Positions 1-12,405 of a stretch of 64,000 nt of DNA are shown piece by piece. Position 1 is the stretch's first letter; every line of letters begins with the position of its first letter. The notes below the pieces were generated by a model. That model ran no database searches, had not been told where the DNA came from, and saw nothing but the letters and a program-made list of their open reading frames with translations. Position numbers and translations under genes: made by a program. The stretch spans positions 517,544-581,543 of the forward strand of contig NW_006499801.1 of the NCBI RefSeq assembly GCF_000471905.2, in the 5' to 3' direction. This DNA is from Amborella trichopoda. Its lineage: Eukaryota > Streptophyta > Magnoliopsida > Amborellales > Amborellaceae.

Positions 1-371
1 AGATTAGTTGCATGATGCATTTAAGCTTTGGGACATAGTTTGCGTAATTTGTGCTATGAAAGTATAATTCATAAGCTAGTCTTGCTTTATATGTAATTGT
101 CTCATAAGGGGTTGGTATTTGAGTTTATTTTACCGTGGTTATATAACGCTAGAAATGGTTGTAATTGTTATGTAAAAAGATTGTAACTTATTCACTTAGC
201 TTGGTTTTTAGCAAGTGGCTTGTTGAGTGTATCCATTTTGCCTTGTTTTTCAGCTTGAAAATTTGCTCTAGTCTTTGTATCCACTTTCACCTTTGTCCCC
301 TTTTCTGTTCACCTTGTATGCAGAGTGCTTTAGCCTCATAATTTATAATATTGTTACAAAGGGTAATTTTA
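1..371. other. AT-rich non-coding flank
   Basis: No reading frame, repeat or RNA gene is recognisable here. It is AT-rich DNA upstream of the LINE remnant. Confidence 0.5.
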
Positions 372-2458
372 CAGGTTTCCAGGTTCCTTAAGGAGACCCA
401 AGGATTTCTCATCTCCAATATGCGGATGACACTACGTTGTTTTGTGATGCTGACAGTATTCAAGTTAGTAAAATTGGGAGGTTCTTAACTTGTTGTGAAG
501 TGATTATGGGCTTGAAGGTGAATTTCGTGAAGATGGCAATGATCGGTGTTGGATATAATGAAGTGGTGGTTAGGAACCTAGTGTAGATATTGGGTTGTAG
601 GGTTGATGTTTTCCTTTTTTATCTATTTGGGCTTTACCTATTTCTGGTGGTGGGTTGACTCTTACTACGTGGGGATAAGGTTATACAAATAGTTCAGTTC
701 AAGTTAGATCTTTGGAAACTAATGTCTTTATTGTATATGCCAAAGGCAGTGGCTAAGCGTATTGAGTTCATAATGAGGAACTTTCTTTGGGGTTTTTTTT
801 GGTGAGGAGAGAAAGCATCATCTGATTAAGTGGGAGAAAGTCTGCACCCCAAAGAGAGATGGGGGGTTAGGCTTGAGAAGGTTATCACTCATGAATGATG
901 CATTCTTGTGCAAATGGTGGTGGATGACCATTCAGTTTAAGAAGCAGACGTAGAGTTTTAACGGCCAAATATGACATGGATAGACATAGGATGTGGATAT
1001 CTAAGGGTACTAGCAGGGAGAGCATATCCTTTCTTTCGAAGGATATTTATTCTTGCAAACAACTGGTGGATCGAAACATTAGATGGATCGTAGGGAAGGG
1101 GACATCGGTGCCTTTTTTGCACCATTAGTGGTTAGGCGAGGTACCATTAAAGCTAGCCTATCGTCAATTATTTGAGAAAGTTATGATGGCTAACGCTAGA
1201 ATTTCAAATATGGTTGAGTATCGGAATGATAAGTTAGTTGGAACATTACTTTTCCTTACAATCGGATCGACAATAATCTTTATCTCCCTTTGCTAAATTT
1301 GTTGCAAGATATTGATAGGACTTATATCTCACGCCCTGTTGAGGACAAGTTGGTGTGGGAGATAGAGTGTGATGGCCAGTTTTCAGTTAAATCTGTTTAC
1401 AATATATTAGTCCATGATAGAAATTAATGGTCCCTACCGGTGGTGAATCAAGTCTTGAAGTGGCCTATCCCACACAAAATGCAGTTGTTCATTTGGCTGG
1501 CAGCACAAGATAAGATCCTCACAATGGATAACCTCATTAAAAGAGGGAAGATAATTACGAATATTTGTCTGATGAGCAAAGAAGATGGAAAAACATGTCC
1601 TCATCTATTTATCCACAGCTCTTTTATATCTTGAATCTGGTGGTGGTGTTTTCACTTGTTGGGGATAAATATGGTCCTACCATAAAAGGGTTTAGGTATT
1701 TGTGCGCATTTGGATATATTAGGGTTAGCGGAAGATCTTATGGGGTGTTATCCTTTGGGAGGTGTGGTTGAAACGGAATTGAAGAACTCTTCAAGGGGAG
1801 GCGAGATGTTTTGACAGAGTGCTGATTAATATTAAACACTCGTTATGGTCGGGGTTGTCCATTACTAAAGAGGGATGGGGTTTATCTAAGGTTGATGTAG
1901 AAACTAATCTATCTTATTTTTTTAAGTTAAATATTGCTAGAAATCGACCGTGCTCTAGATGGACGCAACCGGACCAAAAGTGTTTTAAATTGAACTTTGA
2001 TGATTGCTCTTTGGGTAACCCGGGGCAGGCTAGTTTTGGTAAGGTGCTACGGGATTGGAATGGTAACGTGATGGTTGCTTATGCTAGTCCTTGCGGGGTA
2101 ACTTCGGCAAATCACACTGAATTTCTATCCTTTTACCATGGTTTAAAAACCCTAGCTGATAGGAATTTTAGATCAGGTTATATAGTTGAAGGGGATTCTA
2201 CGAACGTGAATAAATGGTGCAAAAAAAAAGAGCGAATTGCGTGGAATCTCAAATCAATAGGACTACAAAGATCTCTGATGGATTCGTTGACGTTTTCTTT
2301 TGCCCATGTTTTTAGGGAGGTAATGAAGTGGCAGATCTTTTGGCTAAGGAGGGTGCTTCCTTGAGTTCTTTATCTATTTCCATTGATGTAAATTCTCTTC
2401 TGTAATATGTTCCAATCTTTGAATAATATTAGTGAATTTTGTCAACAAAAAAAAAAAA
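372..2458 (+). mobile_element. 5'-truncated L1-type LINE, degenerate
   Basis: This is the C-terminal part of a plant L1-type ORF2, broken by stops and frameshifts. In order it shows the reverse transcriptase active-site block (QYADDTTLFCDAD, near 418-456), the zf-RVT region (around 1440-1600, with WPIPHKMQLFIWLAAQDK) and a C-terminal RNase H domain (about 1980-2340). The RNase H catalytic acids are still visible in KLNFDD, TEF and EGDS contexts. No endonuclease domain and no upstream RT blocks remain, so the copy was truncated at its 5' end on insertion or later. It ends in an A-run at about 2446-2458, as expected for target-primed reverse transcription. I found no convincing target-site duplication. 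The short open frames inside are remnants, not genes. Confidence 0.88.
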
Positions 2459-2461
2459 CTC

Positions 2462-2690
2462 TGTATTTGAAAAACTATTTTTTTTTTCATTATAAAATTT
2501 AAAGCTTCAAAAATAGTGTAGATCGAACATATCTATGAACACTTAAAATTGATGGTCCAAAAATGTGATGTACCATGTTCAAAACTTGAAATCTAATTTT
2601 CGTCATGTTTACATATCTTTAAGTCAAGATGATCAATTTAAGGATTTTTCAAGATCGAAACAACTTTTTTTAGTGTGACCAGAGCAGTAC
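2462..2690. repeat. Hairpin-ended MITE family, internal fragment (copy F)
   Basis: The fragment matches the interior of the MITE at 23335-23717: the blocks TTATAAAATTTAAAGCTTC, AATAGTGTAGAT and TTGATGGTCCAAAA occur in the same order, followed by AAGATGATCAATTTAAGG. Both termini are missing. Its left side abuts the LINE poly(A), so the LINE insertion probably removed or separated that end. Confidence 0.75.
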
Positions 2691-4214
2691 CATGTTCCCC
2701 ACACCAGGGTGGAAACGAAATGCAAGTTGACAACTGTGGCAGGCAGTGAGAGCGACCCCGGAGACATTTAAGACCATGCATTTTGCAGGTACCCAATCAA
2801 GTGGTTGGCAACGATATTTGGAGCAAACTACATCTTTGCAAAGGTGGTTCTCTTGTGTGGCGTACCTCCATCAAGGAGGGCTCTAAGATTGCTATTCCTA
2901 GTACTCCACGGGTTCTTGGTGAGTAAAATCTGACCCAGGAAACGAGATGGTAATTTTTACCAAAAAAAAAAGTTTCTCATAAGCTATTCTAACCGGTTGG
3001 AGACGGCGGTTGGCATGTAAAAGAGGAGCTTTGATTAGTGTGTACGGGAGGCAAGTCTGTTCTCAACCTTGTCCACCATGTGGCTCCATTAGTAGGACTT
3101 GGGTTTGCCAATACAGACGGGGAGACCTGGGTAGATGGAAGGTAATTGTGTTGTGGAGCAACCCAAGATATCAGAGAGAGAGAGAGAGAGAGGGGCAAGG
3201 GAATCCAGTTGTACATTGACTCATATCATCCTAAACTTGGCCATATCGACTCTAAAGCAAGGTTTTTGGCTGGAAGATAAATGTTCCCCAGAAAAAATAA
3301 GTTCTTCTTTTCTAGGAAGTGGACTTATTTGTTCTGAAAGATTTAAATAAGATACTGGGTAGTGTTTTTGATAACCTGTTGGAATGTTAAGAAAATTCTT
3401 GTTACCAATGTTTGATAGATTACTTGCTGAAATGTTGAAAAAAAAAAAAACATATATATATATTAGTAAGGATAATATTACAATATTATATTATACTGAA
3501 ATATATTATCTAATTTTGTATAATATAAAATAATATATTATTTAAATTATTATTATTATATATATATACAAATAACATCGATAAAATAAATATGAGGGTC
3601 TTTGGCTAAAATATGTTTCCATATTTAAGTTCTTGCCTTGGGCATGGAACAAAAAAGTGCTTTTTAAGTGAAAAATAGGAAAGTTGAGGAATAAAAATAT
3701 TCTAATAAGTTTTGGACACTGTATCACTTCTTGTGCGTCAATCGGTCCCAATTAGCATTTGGATGGAGCCAAGAGGAAGGAGATAGGAGGATCTCCAGTG
3801 CACAGAGATGAAACTGCCACAAGCGACGTCGATGGATTTTAAGGAATCTGGGCCCAAGCATGGAGAGAAATGTTGAATACTCTTTAAGGCAAATTATATG
3901 CTTGGAGTGAGCCCCAAGATCCTTGCTCAAGCAGAAAGGGAGAGAAAAGCTCCTTTGAAACTGGTTGGTGGCCCTTGGAGGGCCTTCTTAACGGCAGCGT
4001 CAGAAGAGAAGGAAATAGCACTCTTTCGACACTTTTGTGGCAACAAACCAATCCAGATAAGAAAGATCAATGCCCAAAAAAGGAAAAGAGACCATATAAG
4101 ACAACTAGGAACAAATATATCAGAAAATTGTGTACTGCATTTGTTATATCCTCAGAGCATAATCAAACGTTACAAAGGGGATTCAACTTGGGGAAATAAC
4201 AAAAAAAAAAAGAG
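2691..4214. other. Intergenic DNA with possible fossil coding stretch
   Basis: A short plus-strand frame at about 2791-2925 reads without stops (it begins RYPIKWLATIFGANYIF). Another at about 3050-3140 reads GLGFANTDGETWVDGR. Both could be remnants of old genes, but I cannot assign a family. There is a GA microsatellite at about 3173-3191. The stretch 3430-3570 is nearly pure A/T. The remaining short ORFs show no family signature. Confidence 0.35.
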
Positions 4215-4280
4215 GGGGGGTTGGGGCTCTTGGCATAACGGCTGCATCACAATGTCCAGCGTTTGAATCCCAGCTAACCT
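4215..4280 (+). repeat. tRNA-like SINE head (pseudo-promoter boxes)
   Basis: TTGGCATAACGGC resembles a tRNA A box, and GCGTTTGAATCCC about 40 bases on resembles a B box. There is no acceptor stem or anticodon arm, so this is not a tRNA gene. The best reading is the decayed 5' head of a tRNA-derived SINE. Confidence 0.4.
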
Positions 4281-4514
4281 ATCCAAGAACAAAAAAGTCG
4301 TTAGAAAAGAGGAGAAATCGAAAGAAATAAATTACCTTCTAAATATAAAATGAAGCAACAATGCAGAGGAGAATATACAGCTTGCATTGGGCATTCAAAA
4401 TTCAAGCACATGGTGCCCCTTGGCTTCTTGGCACTTCATTCATGCCATCAAAAAAGAAAAAGAAAGGCCAAGAAATGATTATGATAAGGACCTTATTAAT
4501 AATGTACATGCTTC

Positions 4515-5980
4515 TCATGGCACCCTTCTTTCTTTCATGACCACTCCCTCAAGAATTCCATCAGACCCAAAATTTCCTGAAAATTCTTGGGGTTCCACAG
4601 GCCCCGGCAACTGAAATGAGATAGTGAAGGCCCCAGAAGGGCAGAGATACTGAGTGTGCATGTCAAACACGCGTGAGAACTTGAATACCCGCCTGCCTCC
4701 AGTTGTCGTCACCCCTCTTATCATCACCCTCCCATCACATTCGACTTCACAGCTGAATTCCCCTGCCATCACAATCCTCACATTTCAATACAATTAAGTC
4801 ACACATAACAAAGCACCCATTTTATTAACACTAATAGCCCGCACCAACTGCAATAAAACACCACAACATTTCTCTTTCTGTTCTATTCATTGTATTCACA
4901 CACAAACAGACACGTAAGCAAGCATACGTGCGTGCACACACACACACACACTAATCTTTGATGAAGGAATGGAAACTACTTACTCTCATCCTTTCTTACA
5001 CCAGGTAAGGATATGCGGAAGAGATAAGAATCCTCCGACACACCAATATCAACAAGCCCAATTAATGGCCCCGGTTGCCTTACCACAACAGTCCCAGTCA
5101 AAGAAATCCCACCATTGGCAGCGCCAGCAATTGCATCCCACTCCTCCCTTGAAGGATGCGAAGGAAGAAAGACTAGTGCAGGCCCAACTCTCTCCACTGG
5201 CCAAAATTTCTCTGTAGTTGGGGGAGTGTAAGGCAGTTGATGACCTCTTGATAGGAGTTTTGACATCGGTGTGATGCGGGTTTTTAGGTTTTCGCTCTCT
5301 TTCCTCTTCTTACGATTGTTACTACGAGAGGAAGGCCTTTTCAAAGGCAGCTTCCCATTTGCTTGCCACTCTTCCAATCCATCAATGCTCAAACCAGGGT
5401 TATACTCCCTCGCTGCCGCTCTCTCCAAAGAGACATTTTCAAGTCCAGTTAATTTCTTGAACCTACCAATGTCTTCTTGCTTCACATATGAAACATCAGG
5501 ATCATGAATAAAAACAATATTTTCGACCACTTTTTGTTGTCCCCTATGCACAGCCTGCCTGTGCAAATGGAAAGGAAAAAAATCAGGAAACTGTCGTGGG
5601 TCCGCATTGGCATCATGCTCAGGAGAAGAGAGGCGACCAAGGAAGAATTTGTGTAGTAAAGCGAGCTTGACTTGGACAGATGGGTCTGAATTTCTCAGAA
5701 TGTAAAAATAGATTCGCTCGATTTCAGCCACTTGTACGAATGAGCCACCCAAGTGATCAGATATGTACGGTGGTAGACCCTCAGCCAAACGTTGATTTGC
5801 TGATTTCCTCGGCTCCTCAGATTTGACATCAGGCCCAAAATAGTTACCCATGATGAACAGCAAGAGGAACCGCTGGTCATTGGTCGTTGCACTGCGTAAT
5901 CTGGGTAGATTGGAACCAGAGGAGGTTTCAGGCGCTGGAGGAGGGCTTAGAGAAGCAGCCGCCTGGAACAAACTGTCCAT
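4515..5980 (-). CDS. IDM2-like alpha-crystallin (HSP20-like) domain protein
   Basis: Exon 1 is 5980-4984, the intron 4983-4763 (GTAAGT donor, GCAG acceptor) and exon 2 4762-4515, giving 414 residues. The first in-frame ATG (5980) is used; the open frame reaches 6001 only through a TTG. The N-terminal half (about 35-195) is a conserved plant region with [15 protein letters not shown] and [11 protein letters not shown] basic cluster near 214-227 (KRPSS..RKKRK) looks like a nuclear localisation signal. The C-terminal 95 residues, spanning the intron, form an alpha-crystallin fold with [27 protein letters not shown] and [19 protein letters not shown]. This matches the INCREASED DNA METHYLATION 2 and IDM2-like family; in Arabidopsis IDM2 works with the histone acetyltransferase IDM1 in active DNA demethylation. 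I infer the same kind of nuclear role but cannot tell IDM2 from its paralogues. A CA microsatellite lies in the intron near 4938-4951. Confidence 0.82.
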
Positions 5981-6616
5981 GTTGCATTTGTTTGTATCCA
6001 AAGGTCACAGTCTACAGCACATTTAAAGATATGGTATTCAATCAGCTATTGAAGAAGTCTTGATAAGTTAGTGTTGCATGCATGCAGTAGGGCTACTCTA
6101 ATTTAGCCATTATGACAGTTCATTCTTTTGAATGTTTATCACAGTATGCTTAACATGATTTTTGATACTAGAGAAGACAGCGTATTACAGGATTGCAAGA
6201 AGTAAAAGGAGAGGAGTTCTTTTCAGTTTTTAAAAAGGAAACAAAGTGTGTGAGTATTCTAACTAAAATAGAGCGCCAACATAAATAGGCCACCATGTTT
6301 TGCAAGCTATCTAATTCCACAGGTGAACAGATCAGTTTATAGTATGTCCATAGGGACTGTGCATCCTTCTGTATATGTAGTTCTGAGGACACGTGAGATT
6401 TTCTCTTTTTTTAGTACTTTTCTTTCATCTTTTATAGTAATTTAGTGCTTATGTAATTGTCTTTTGGAACTTATTATGAGCATAAATACATAAAACACAA
6501 AGCCTAGATCAACGTCTTGGCCCCCAACGTGGTCTTCTTTCCCTCCCTCCGTGCTACTCTCACTCGTGGTCATTGTTTGCCTGCTCTCCTAGAGATCTAG
6601 GCCCACAAACTTTACA
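5981..6616. other. Upstream region of the IDM2-like gene; probable copia 5' LTR remnant
   Basis: The first few hundred bases should hold the promoter and leader of the minus-strand IDM2-like gene; no specific element is assigned. The right part ends in TTTACA just before a copia primer-binding site, so an LTR should end at 6616. I could not find its TG start, and no second LTR is seen downstream. Confidence 0.4.
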
Positions 6617-6659
6617 TGGTATTAGAGCATTGATCAATAGTCATCGTGGTATTAGAGCA
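6617..6659 (+). other. Duplicated methionine-tRNA primer-binding site
   Basis: TGGTATTAGAGCA occurs at 6617-6629 and again at 6647-6659, within a 30-bp direct duplication. Copia elements normally carry one copy directly after the LTR. The first copy is in the normal position. Confidence 0.7.
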
Positions 6660-7983
6660 GTGAACAACATCTGCAGCCATCCTTTTAAAAATCCCGGGTT
6701 CAAAGTTTGGAAGAATCCTTAGGGTTTGCACCATTTCACTGTGATCAAATAGCTGAACCTTTTTTCCCAAAATAATCGAGAGTTCGAGACTAATTGTAAG
6801 TGCTTAGATAATATACAAGGCTGCAGTATCAAACCCTCCATTTATTAGAAAACTGGGATTTCATAAACAGAGCGACTTGTTTCAGAAAGATAATATTTCT
6901 GGAGTGTACCAGCTGTACTGAGATATAGCCTTATGCTCTCAAGGGAGAAATCTCCATCAAAATATTAAAGAACAGAGAGGAACTCAGAATTTATGAGCTG
7001 TCATGAGTGCCCAACTGCCATTATGGAAAGGGAAAGGCAATTTCAGAGGAGACATACTTTCGAATTCCTAGATGGCCATAACAATAGATGGTTCATACAC
7101 ATGTATTGTATGCTGAGAATTACCACCGCATAATGTTGTTTATGCACTTCTTCAAAGAGAAGAAAAGCCCAAGGAAGAAATTAGGGTTTGTGTCAAAGGT
7201 CCCTAAGCCAGTCTTTGCTGCTTATTTTCAAGTAGCACGTAACAGGGGTATAGCCACTAGACCTAAATGTGAGTATTGCAATCAACTGGGTCACACAAAG
7301 GCTATGTGTTGGGCCTTACAGGGGAAGCCAGCAGCACCACCAACCAGCCTAGCCAAGCCTGCAGCCCACCAAGTGACAGACTCCTCAGTCAACTCCTCGA
7401 ATGAAAAGATCAGTCAACTCATTGTGCTCCTTCAAGGAAAGGACCTAAACCGTCTAGAGGTGTAGTCATACATTGTGAGACAGGTATTCATCAGTCCCTC
7501 CTTATTGAATCTTCAAATTCTGTTATCGACTATGGAGCAACAGAGCATAACTACTAAGCTCCCTTTACTTACCCTTAATAAAGAAGACCTTGTTCATTCC
7601 AAGACAATTATCATTGCGAATGGCTCTCTTGCATCCTTTGAGGGTTTAGAATCATTAACCTCACTCCTACCCTGAGTCATCCATGAGTCCTCCATGTTCT
7701 TTCTTTTCCATGTAACTTACTATCTGTCAGCAACTTTACTAAAAATCCAAATGTAGGGTAACTTCTTCACCATCTCGTTGTGTCTTTCAGTTTTGAGGAC
7801 TCGAAAGATGATTGGAGGAGGTTTATGAGGATAATAGCCTCTATATCTTTAGCTAAGCACCAACAGCTTTAGTATCAGATAATAAAAAGGGAGATCTTTC
7901 GCATGCTCATTTGGAACATCCCTCAAGCCCTTAGGAATCTTTTGCCTTCTATTTCTTTTTCAAACCATATTATTTCCTTTTGT

Positions 7984-8031
7984 AAGCCAACCCCAAATAG
8001 TTGGGATAAAGCTCGGATGATGATGATAATG
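7984..8031 (+). mobile_element. 48-bp retroposon tail with 15-bp target duplication
   Basis: The insert is AAGCCAACCCCAAATAGTTG followed by GGATAAAGCTCGG and a GATGATGATGATAATG tail. It is bounded by perfect 15-bp direct repeats ATTATTTCCTTTTGT (7969-7983 and 8032-8046). It interrupts the copia integrase frame; removing it restores the ...CCTTTTGTGAAGCATGTCAGC context. This is a retroposon (LINE or SINE) cut down to its last 48 bases. The same tail in a longer form is at 33331-33454. Confidence 0.85.
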
Positions 8032-8450
8032 ATTATTTCCTTTTGTGAAGCATGTCAGCTTTCAAAACTTTATAGTTTACCTTCATCATCATCATATTCA
8101 TTAATAAAAAAATGCCTAGTTCATATTTGTTCACTCATACTAACTCTAATGTTTGTGGTCCCGCACCTGTTAAACCTATCACCGGTGCAAAACATTTTAT
8201 TCCCTTCATTAATGATTGTTCTTGTACTATGTGGGTCTATTGCATGAAAACCATCGCATAAGTGTTTGAAATTCTTGAGGTTTTTCATAAATTGATCATT
8301 TCAAAGTCAAAAAATTTTCTGAGTATGTAAACAAAAACATGACCCAATATTTGCAAGATCTGAGGCCCTACAACACCACAGCATAACGGTGTTCGTAAGA
8401 CCTTTCGGTGACAGATGATGAGGAGAAGAACATCAATGATATCTAAAATG

Positions 8451-9332
8451 AAGGTGCAGAAGTAGTGTTGCTGTCCCTCAGCGAGGAGTTGTCGACCAGA
8501 CCCAAAGGAAAGGGATCCGAATGCTCGAAATGTGTCATAATTTACCATGGAATCATAGAACAGTTTCTACCAGTGTATATGTCCATCTAGGTTAATGAAA
8601 TCATCACCTTGCTTTAAAAAGAAAATCATATGACACCGAGATGGTTCTTGGCTTGGTACTGAAAGAAACCATGACGTTGCTTCCTATTCCAAGAGGGCAA
8701 GAAATTGGAGCCCAGCTTGATAGGTACGAGAAGGCCGACAATAAATGCTAGGGGGTAAAGGTCTAAAAAGAAAGAGAGAATTGAATGCAATTTTCTTCCA
8801 TCCATTCCCACTCCCACTCCCATTCCATGAAATTATAATTTGAGTACAAGAGGAAAGGTTTTCAATTGGCTAATACGTTAATTTCAAGTTTAAGAATGGG
8901 CATGTCAATAGTTTCTGAGGCCATTCCCAACATAAATGAAACTAGAGAGGATAGTCATGCAGGAAAATGGAAAGAGAAATTCTTGAGCTCCTCAAGAAGA
9001 AGTTTATGAATTCTCAGATGGAACCCCACTTATAGAAGGGGGGGTTACTGCCTTGAGAGAGCATGCAGATTTCAAATGCTAAGTTGTCATAGCCAGGTGG
9101 AAGACCTGAGTCTTTAGAGGAGTTTCAACATGATAAAATCAATTTATTTTCAAGCAGAAAGATGAATTAGTTATCTTGCCTTAAGATTTACTTTAGATTG
9201 GTAGTGCCAAGGGAGTCGTACCACATGATGTTCTTTCTTTGAGGAATAAATATTTACGTCCCTGTTAATTGGGTCTCATTTGTGGGGCGATTTTGTGCCC
9301 TCTCTCCCTCCCTAGCATGGACTTGTTGAGCA
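8451..9332. other. Intergenic DNA, nothing assigned
   Basis: Short ORFs only, none with a recognisable motif. Part of it may be further decayed copia sequence, but I see no conserved polymerase block. Confidence 0.4.
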
Positions 9333-9440
9333 AATACTCAAAAATGGAAAAAGACAGTTAACTATATATCCAAGAGAATTCTAAATACCCAAAAATGGAA
9401 AAAGACAGTAAACAATATATCCAAGAGAATTCTAAAGTGG
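9333..9440. repeat. Tandem duplication, about 55-bp unit
   Basis: Two adjacent units share CAAAAATGGAAAAAGACAGT, then AACTATATATCCAAGAG (AACAATATATCCAAGAG in the second) and AATTCTAAA. The units are almost identical, so the duplication looks recent. Confidence 0.85.
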
Positions 9441-10930
9441 GTGCATTACGCACACATGTAATATAAAAATTCTTAGCAAGAAATCCGTGGGAAGAAAATT
9501 AGATACCTGTCTCTGTAATTCTTGTTTCTTTCCAAGGAAAAAAGCATGAACAGAAAAAGATTCAAAAGGATTCACACAAAACGTGCAATTCTAACTATTC
9601 GAAAATAAAATAAAGATTTTTTGCCACACTTTGTACCAGGTCTAGATTAGATCACAGAATGAATTCCTGTACAAGTGGCGTGCTTCTATGCCTTCCCTAG
9701 CATTCAAATTTCAAGTTTAAACCATATGATCTCATACAAACATCACTAAGAGTCTTAAGAACCAAAAATCCATTATTAATTCCAACAACTACAAAGTAAC
9801 TCATAGAACCATCCACTTCGAAACCCATAAACTGAAAGGAAGAATTACAAGCATTATTAATTCGTATTTTCTTGGCGAAATAATTTGTTGGTGTCGCTCT
9901 TATACTTAGGAGTTCATAAGGTCCCCAAGTCAAGATTATACCTAAGCATGAATTTCCAAAAAAAAAAAAAACCGGAGGGGTTTCCTAATTATAGTGGAGA
10001 TCCAAGGTATATAGAACTGAAATACCACTAACGCAAGGAAGGACTGAAATACTCTATCAGTTGCTATATGAAAAGAAACTGATAAAATAATCAATAAATA
10101 CCATTGAAGCAATAAATTAAAGTAACACAGGTTGAAGATCGAAATGAAAAGAAAAACGAAGAAGCACAAAAAAAAATCAAATTAACGAAGAAGGAATTAA
10201 CATCAGTAAATCAGGAGGTAAGGAATAGATTTAAAGATTACAAGAAGGAAAGGGCAAGGCAGAGAGTTGCAGCGGTGCTATATCCGCTTTCTGGACCTTG
10301 TGCTTCTCATTCTAGTTTGTCACGGTGCTCAGAAGGCAGAGAGAGCGAAGTGAGGTTAAAAAGATGTTTGAATGATGTTTTTAGGGGAGAGAGACGACGG
10401 GAGGCTCATCCTGTGTCTCCAGGACCACATTTGTATAATCCCGCGTGAGCATTCTATACTAGCTTTATTTCTAAGGAGACCGTGGCCCATAAACTTCTAG
10501 GGCCCGGCCTCATATGACCGGGGGTATGGCGTTTACCTTGAAGTTAAAGCATGTGAGCTTAATGGGTTGGGGCCCTGGCTTATGGAGGCCGGGCGGCCTT
10601 TATTAAATGAAATTTCAATTTTCAGTGTGGTAGCGGGTTTTCGGCCCCTTTAATGGATTTGGCACTTTGATCTGCCCCATTTGGACGCCTACTAAAGACA
10701 TGGGGTATTGTTGGAAAAATAATAATTTTAAGGAATTATGTGAGGAAATATATATAAAGAGACCATTTTTCTTTGATGCAAGGAGGTCACAATCATTATT
10801 GATAGATATATATGAAGTTAAGTGGTTGAGGATGTTTATTGATTGAGAAAAGAGCCCAAAATAAAATTTCTCAAACTTTGTGATATATTTCAATCATTTG
10901 GATTTCACATTCAATAGCTAAAAATAATTA
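9441..10930. other. Intergenic DNA with an unassigned minus-strand open frame
   Basis: A 78-residue minus-strand frame at 9697-9933 has balanced composition but no motif I recognise, and no supporting splice signals or second exon were found. The stretch 10480-10610 is richer in G and C (GGGCCCGGCC, GGCCGGGCGGCC) and may be a mobile-element end. No gene is claimed. Confidence 0.35.
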
Positions 10931-12049
10931 TGTCACGACCCCGTTCCCTGTCGTTCCCATCGGACCCACAAAGGGCTAAGCCCAAGCCCGCCAAAAGACG
11001 GTAGGGCGTGGGACCACGACCACAGGTTGAGAGTGCCACTTTGGTTGGAATGCGCTCAATACCTTGAAAAATAAGGAATTTCCAGTATCAAGCAAGCCAC
11101 AAAAAGAAACAAAAAACGAAACACAATATAGATAATCATAATCTACTAGAAAAACAAGTCCCAAAATATATATAATAGTCCAAAATAATACATATAGGTC
11201 CAAGGCACATAAGGGCCAACATCAAGACAGTACCAAATCAAAATGGATTGTATGGCCAAACAGCCAATCAAAATATACACCGCCAAAATGGAGCTTCAAC
11301 AGAAGGGGGGTACGGAACCCCAAATACGACCACCATGACATGCCACTCCAAACACAGCTGGCTATCACTCTACACAAAGGAAAAATTAACAGAATGAGCT
11401 GTGAAGCCCATTAAATAAGATCTAGGTGCCATGCTTTAATGCTTACAAATATTTTATCATGACAATAATCAGTGTTTTATACAAGTGTTACAAAACATGG
11501 AATCATGTGTCCAATTCACATTTAAACAAATGTATCATGCATGATTTATTTTATGGTAAAGTAATAATTAATCAGATAAATCAGACATGATTGTAATAAG
11601 AAGCCAATCAAATCATTTAGGCATGAGCATCATAACGGATCAAAACATTTATGTATGCATGTAACAAACATAATCAATATCAAGAGATACCAATTAACTT
11701 CTGAAGCAGAAGCCTTACTCATCGGGCCAATCAAATCCTGACGTGTAGAGCCTTTACCATCACAACCATAAGAGAACCACCACCAACGAGTCAATCCGTT
11801 GCGTGGTGCCTCACACGCGCACATAAACCCAGCGCGCTTTGGGGCTTTTGACAGGTACTGGCCTTGCAAGACACGGTCCTCTCATGTGCCATTTTGGTGA
11901 GAGAGCGTTGCACTACCAAATGGGTCCCAATGAGTAGTGCCTCACATAAGTTTTGGGGAAGAGACCACCCAAACACACACACTCCTAACTCTCATCCTAT
12001 CATATAGAGCAGGGAAAATCATGGTTGTCGATACAAATATCTCATCAGA
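10931..12049. mobile_element. Possible LTR-retrotransposon remnant (TGTCACGACCCC start)
   Basis: The block starts TGTCACGACCCCG, a start seen in LTRs of some plant Ty3-gypsy elements, and leads into the tandem array at 12050. A GC-rich inverted repeat sits near 10977-11015. No matching LTR, primer site or coding domain was found, so the assignment is weak. Confidence 0.35.
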
Positions 12050-12405
12050 TCATAACAGAAGTATATATTCATGCACACATATCTTATCAGAAGCATGTTG
12101 CTATGCATAGACCATATAACAGACGTATGTCTTCATGCACACATATTTTATCAGAAGCATGTCATACATATAATCACAAGAAATATCAACATGTCCAGAG
12201 CATGCTATTCATTTAATCACAAGAAACATCAACATGTTCCTAGCATGCTATACATATAATCATAAGAGACATCATTATGTCATATTGACATGCTTATCAA
12301 TTCAAGAGACATTATCATGACAATAGCAAGCTACATATCAATATAATAGACATTATTATGTCATTTTATTATTCTTATCAATTCAAGAGATGTTATCATG
12401 TCAGA
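12050..12405. repeat. Degenerate tandem array, about 40-60 bp units
   Basis: Recurrent blocks include CATGCACACATAT..TATCAGAAGCATG, then AATCACAAGAAAYATCAACATG with AGCATGCTAT, then AAGAGACATYATYATG. Units are imperfect and change gradually along the array, as in the untranslated or LTR regions of large LTR retrotransposons. Short ORFs here are repeats, not genes. Confidence 0.7.

Larger units (their letters stand above)
6617..8450 (+). mobile_element. Dead Ty1-copia retrotransposon (internal region)
   Basis: The order of parts fits Ty1-copia. A primer-binding site TGGTATTAGAGCA follows the presumed LTR. A gag CCHC zinc knuckle (CEYCNQLGHTKAMC, 7268-7309) comes next, then a degraded protease-like stretch near 7530. 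An integrase region contains CEACQLSK (about 8045-8070), then PAPVKPITGAKHFIPFIND and an EVFHKLI-like stretch to about 8300. Stops and frameshifts break every domain, and reverse transcriptase and RNase H are missing. It cannot move by itself. A tiny retroposon inserted into it later (7984-8031). Confidence 0.82.

Noticed and set aside
4215..4280. Functional tRNA gene
   Set aside because: A- and B-box-like motifs exist but there is no cloverleaf or acceptor stem.
5981..6001. IDM2-like protein extended by seven residues
   Set aside because: It would start at TTG; the ATG at 5980 is used.
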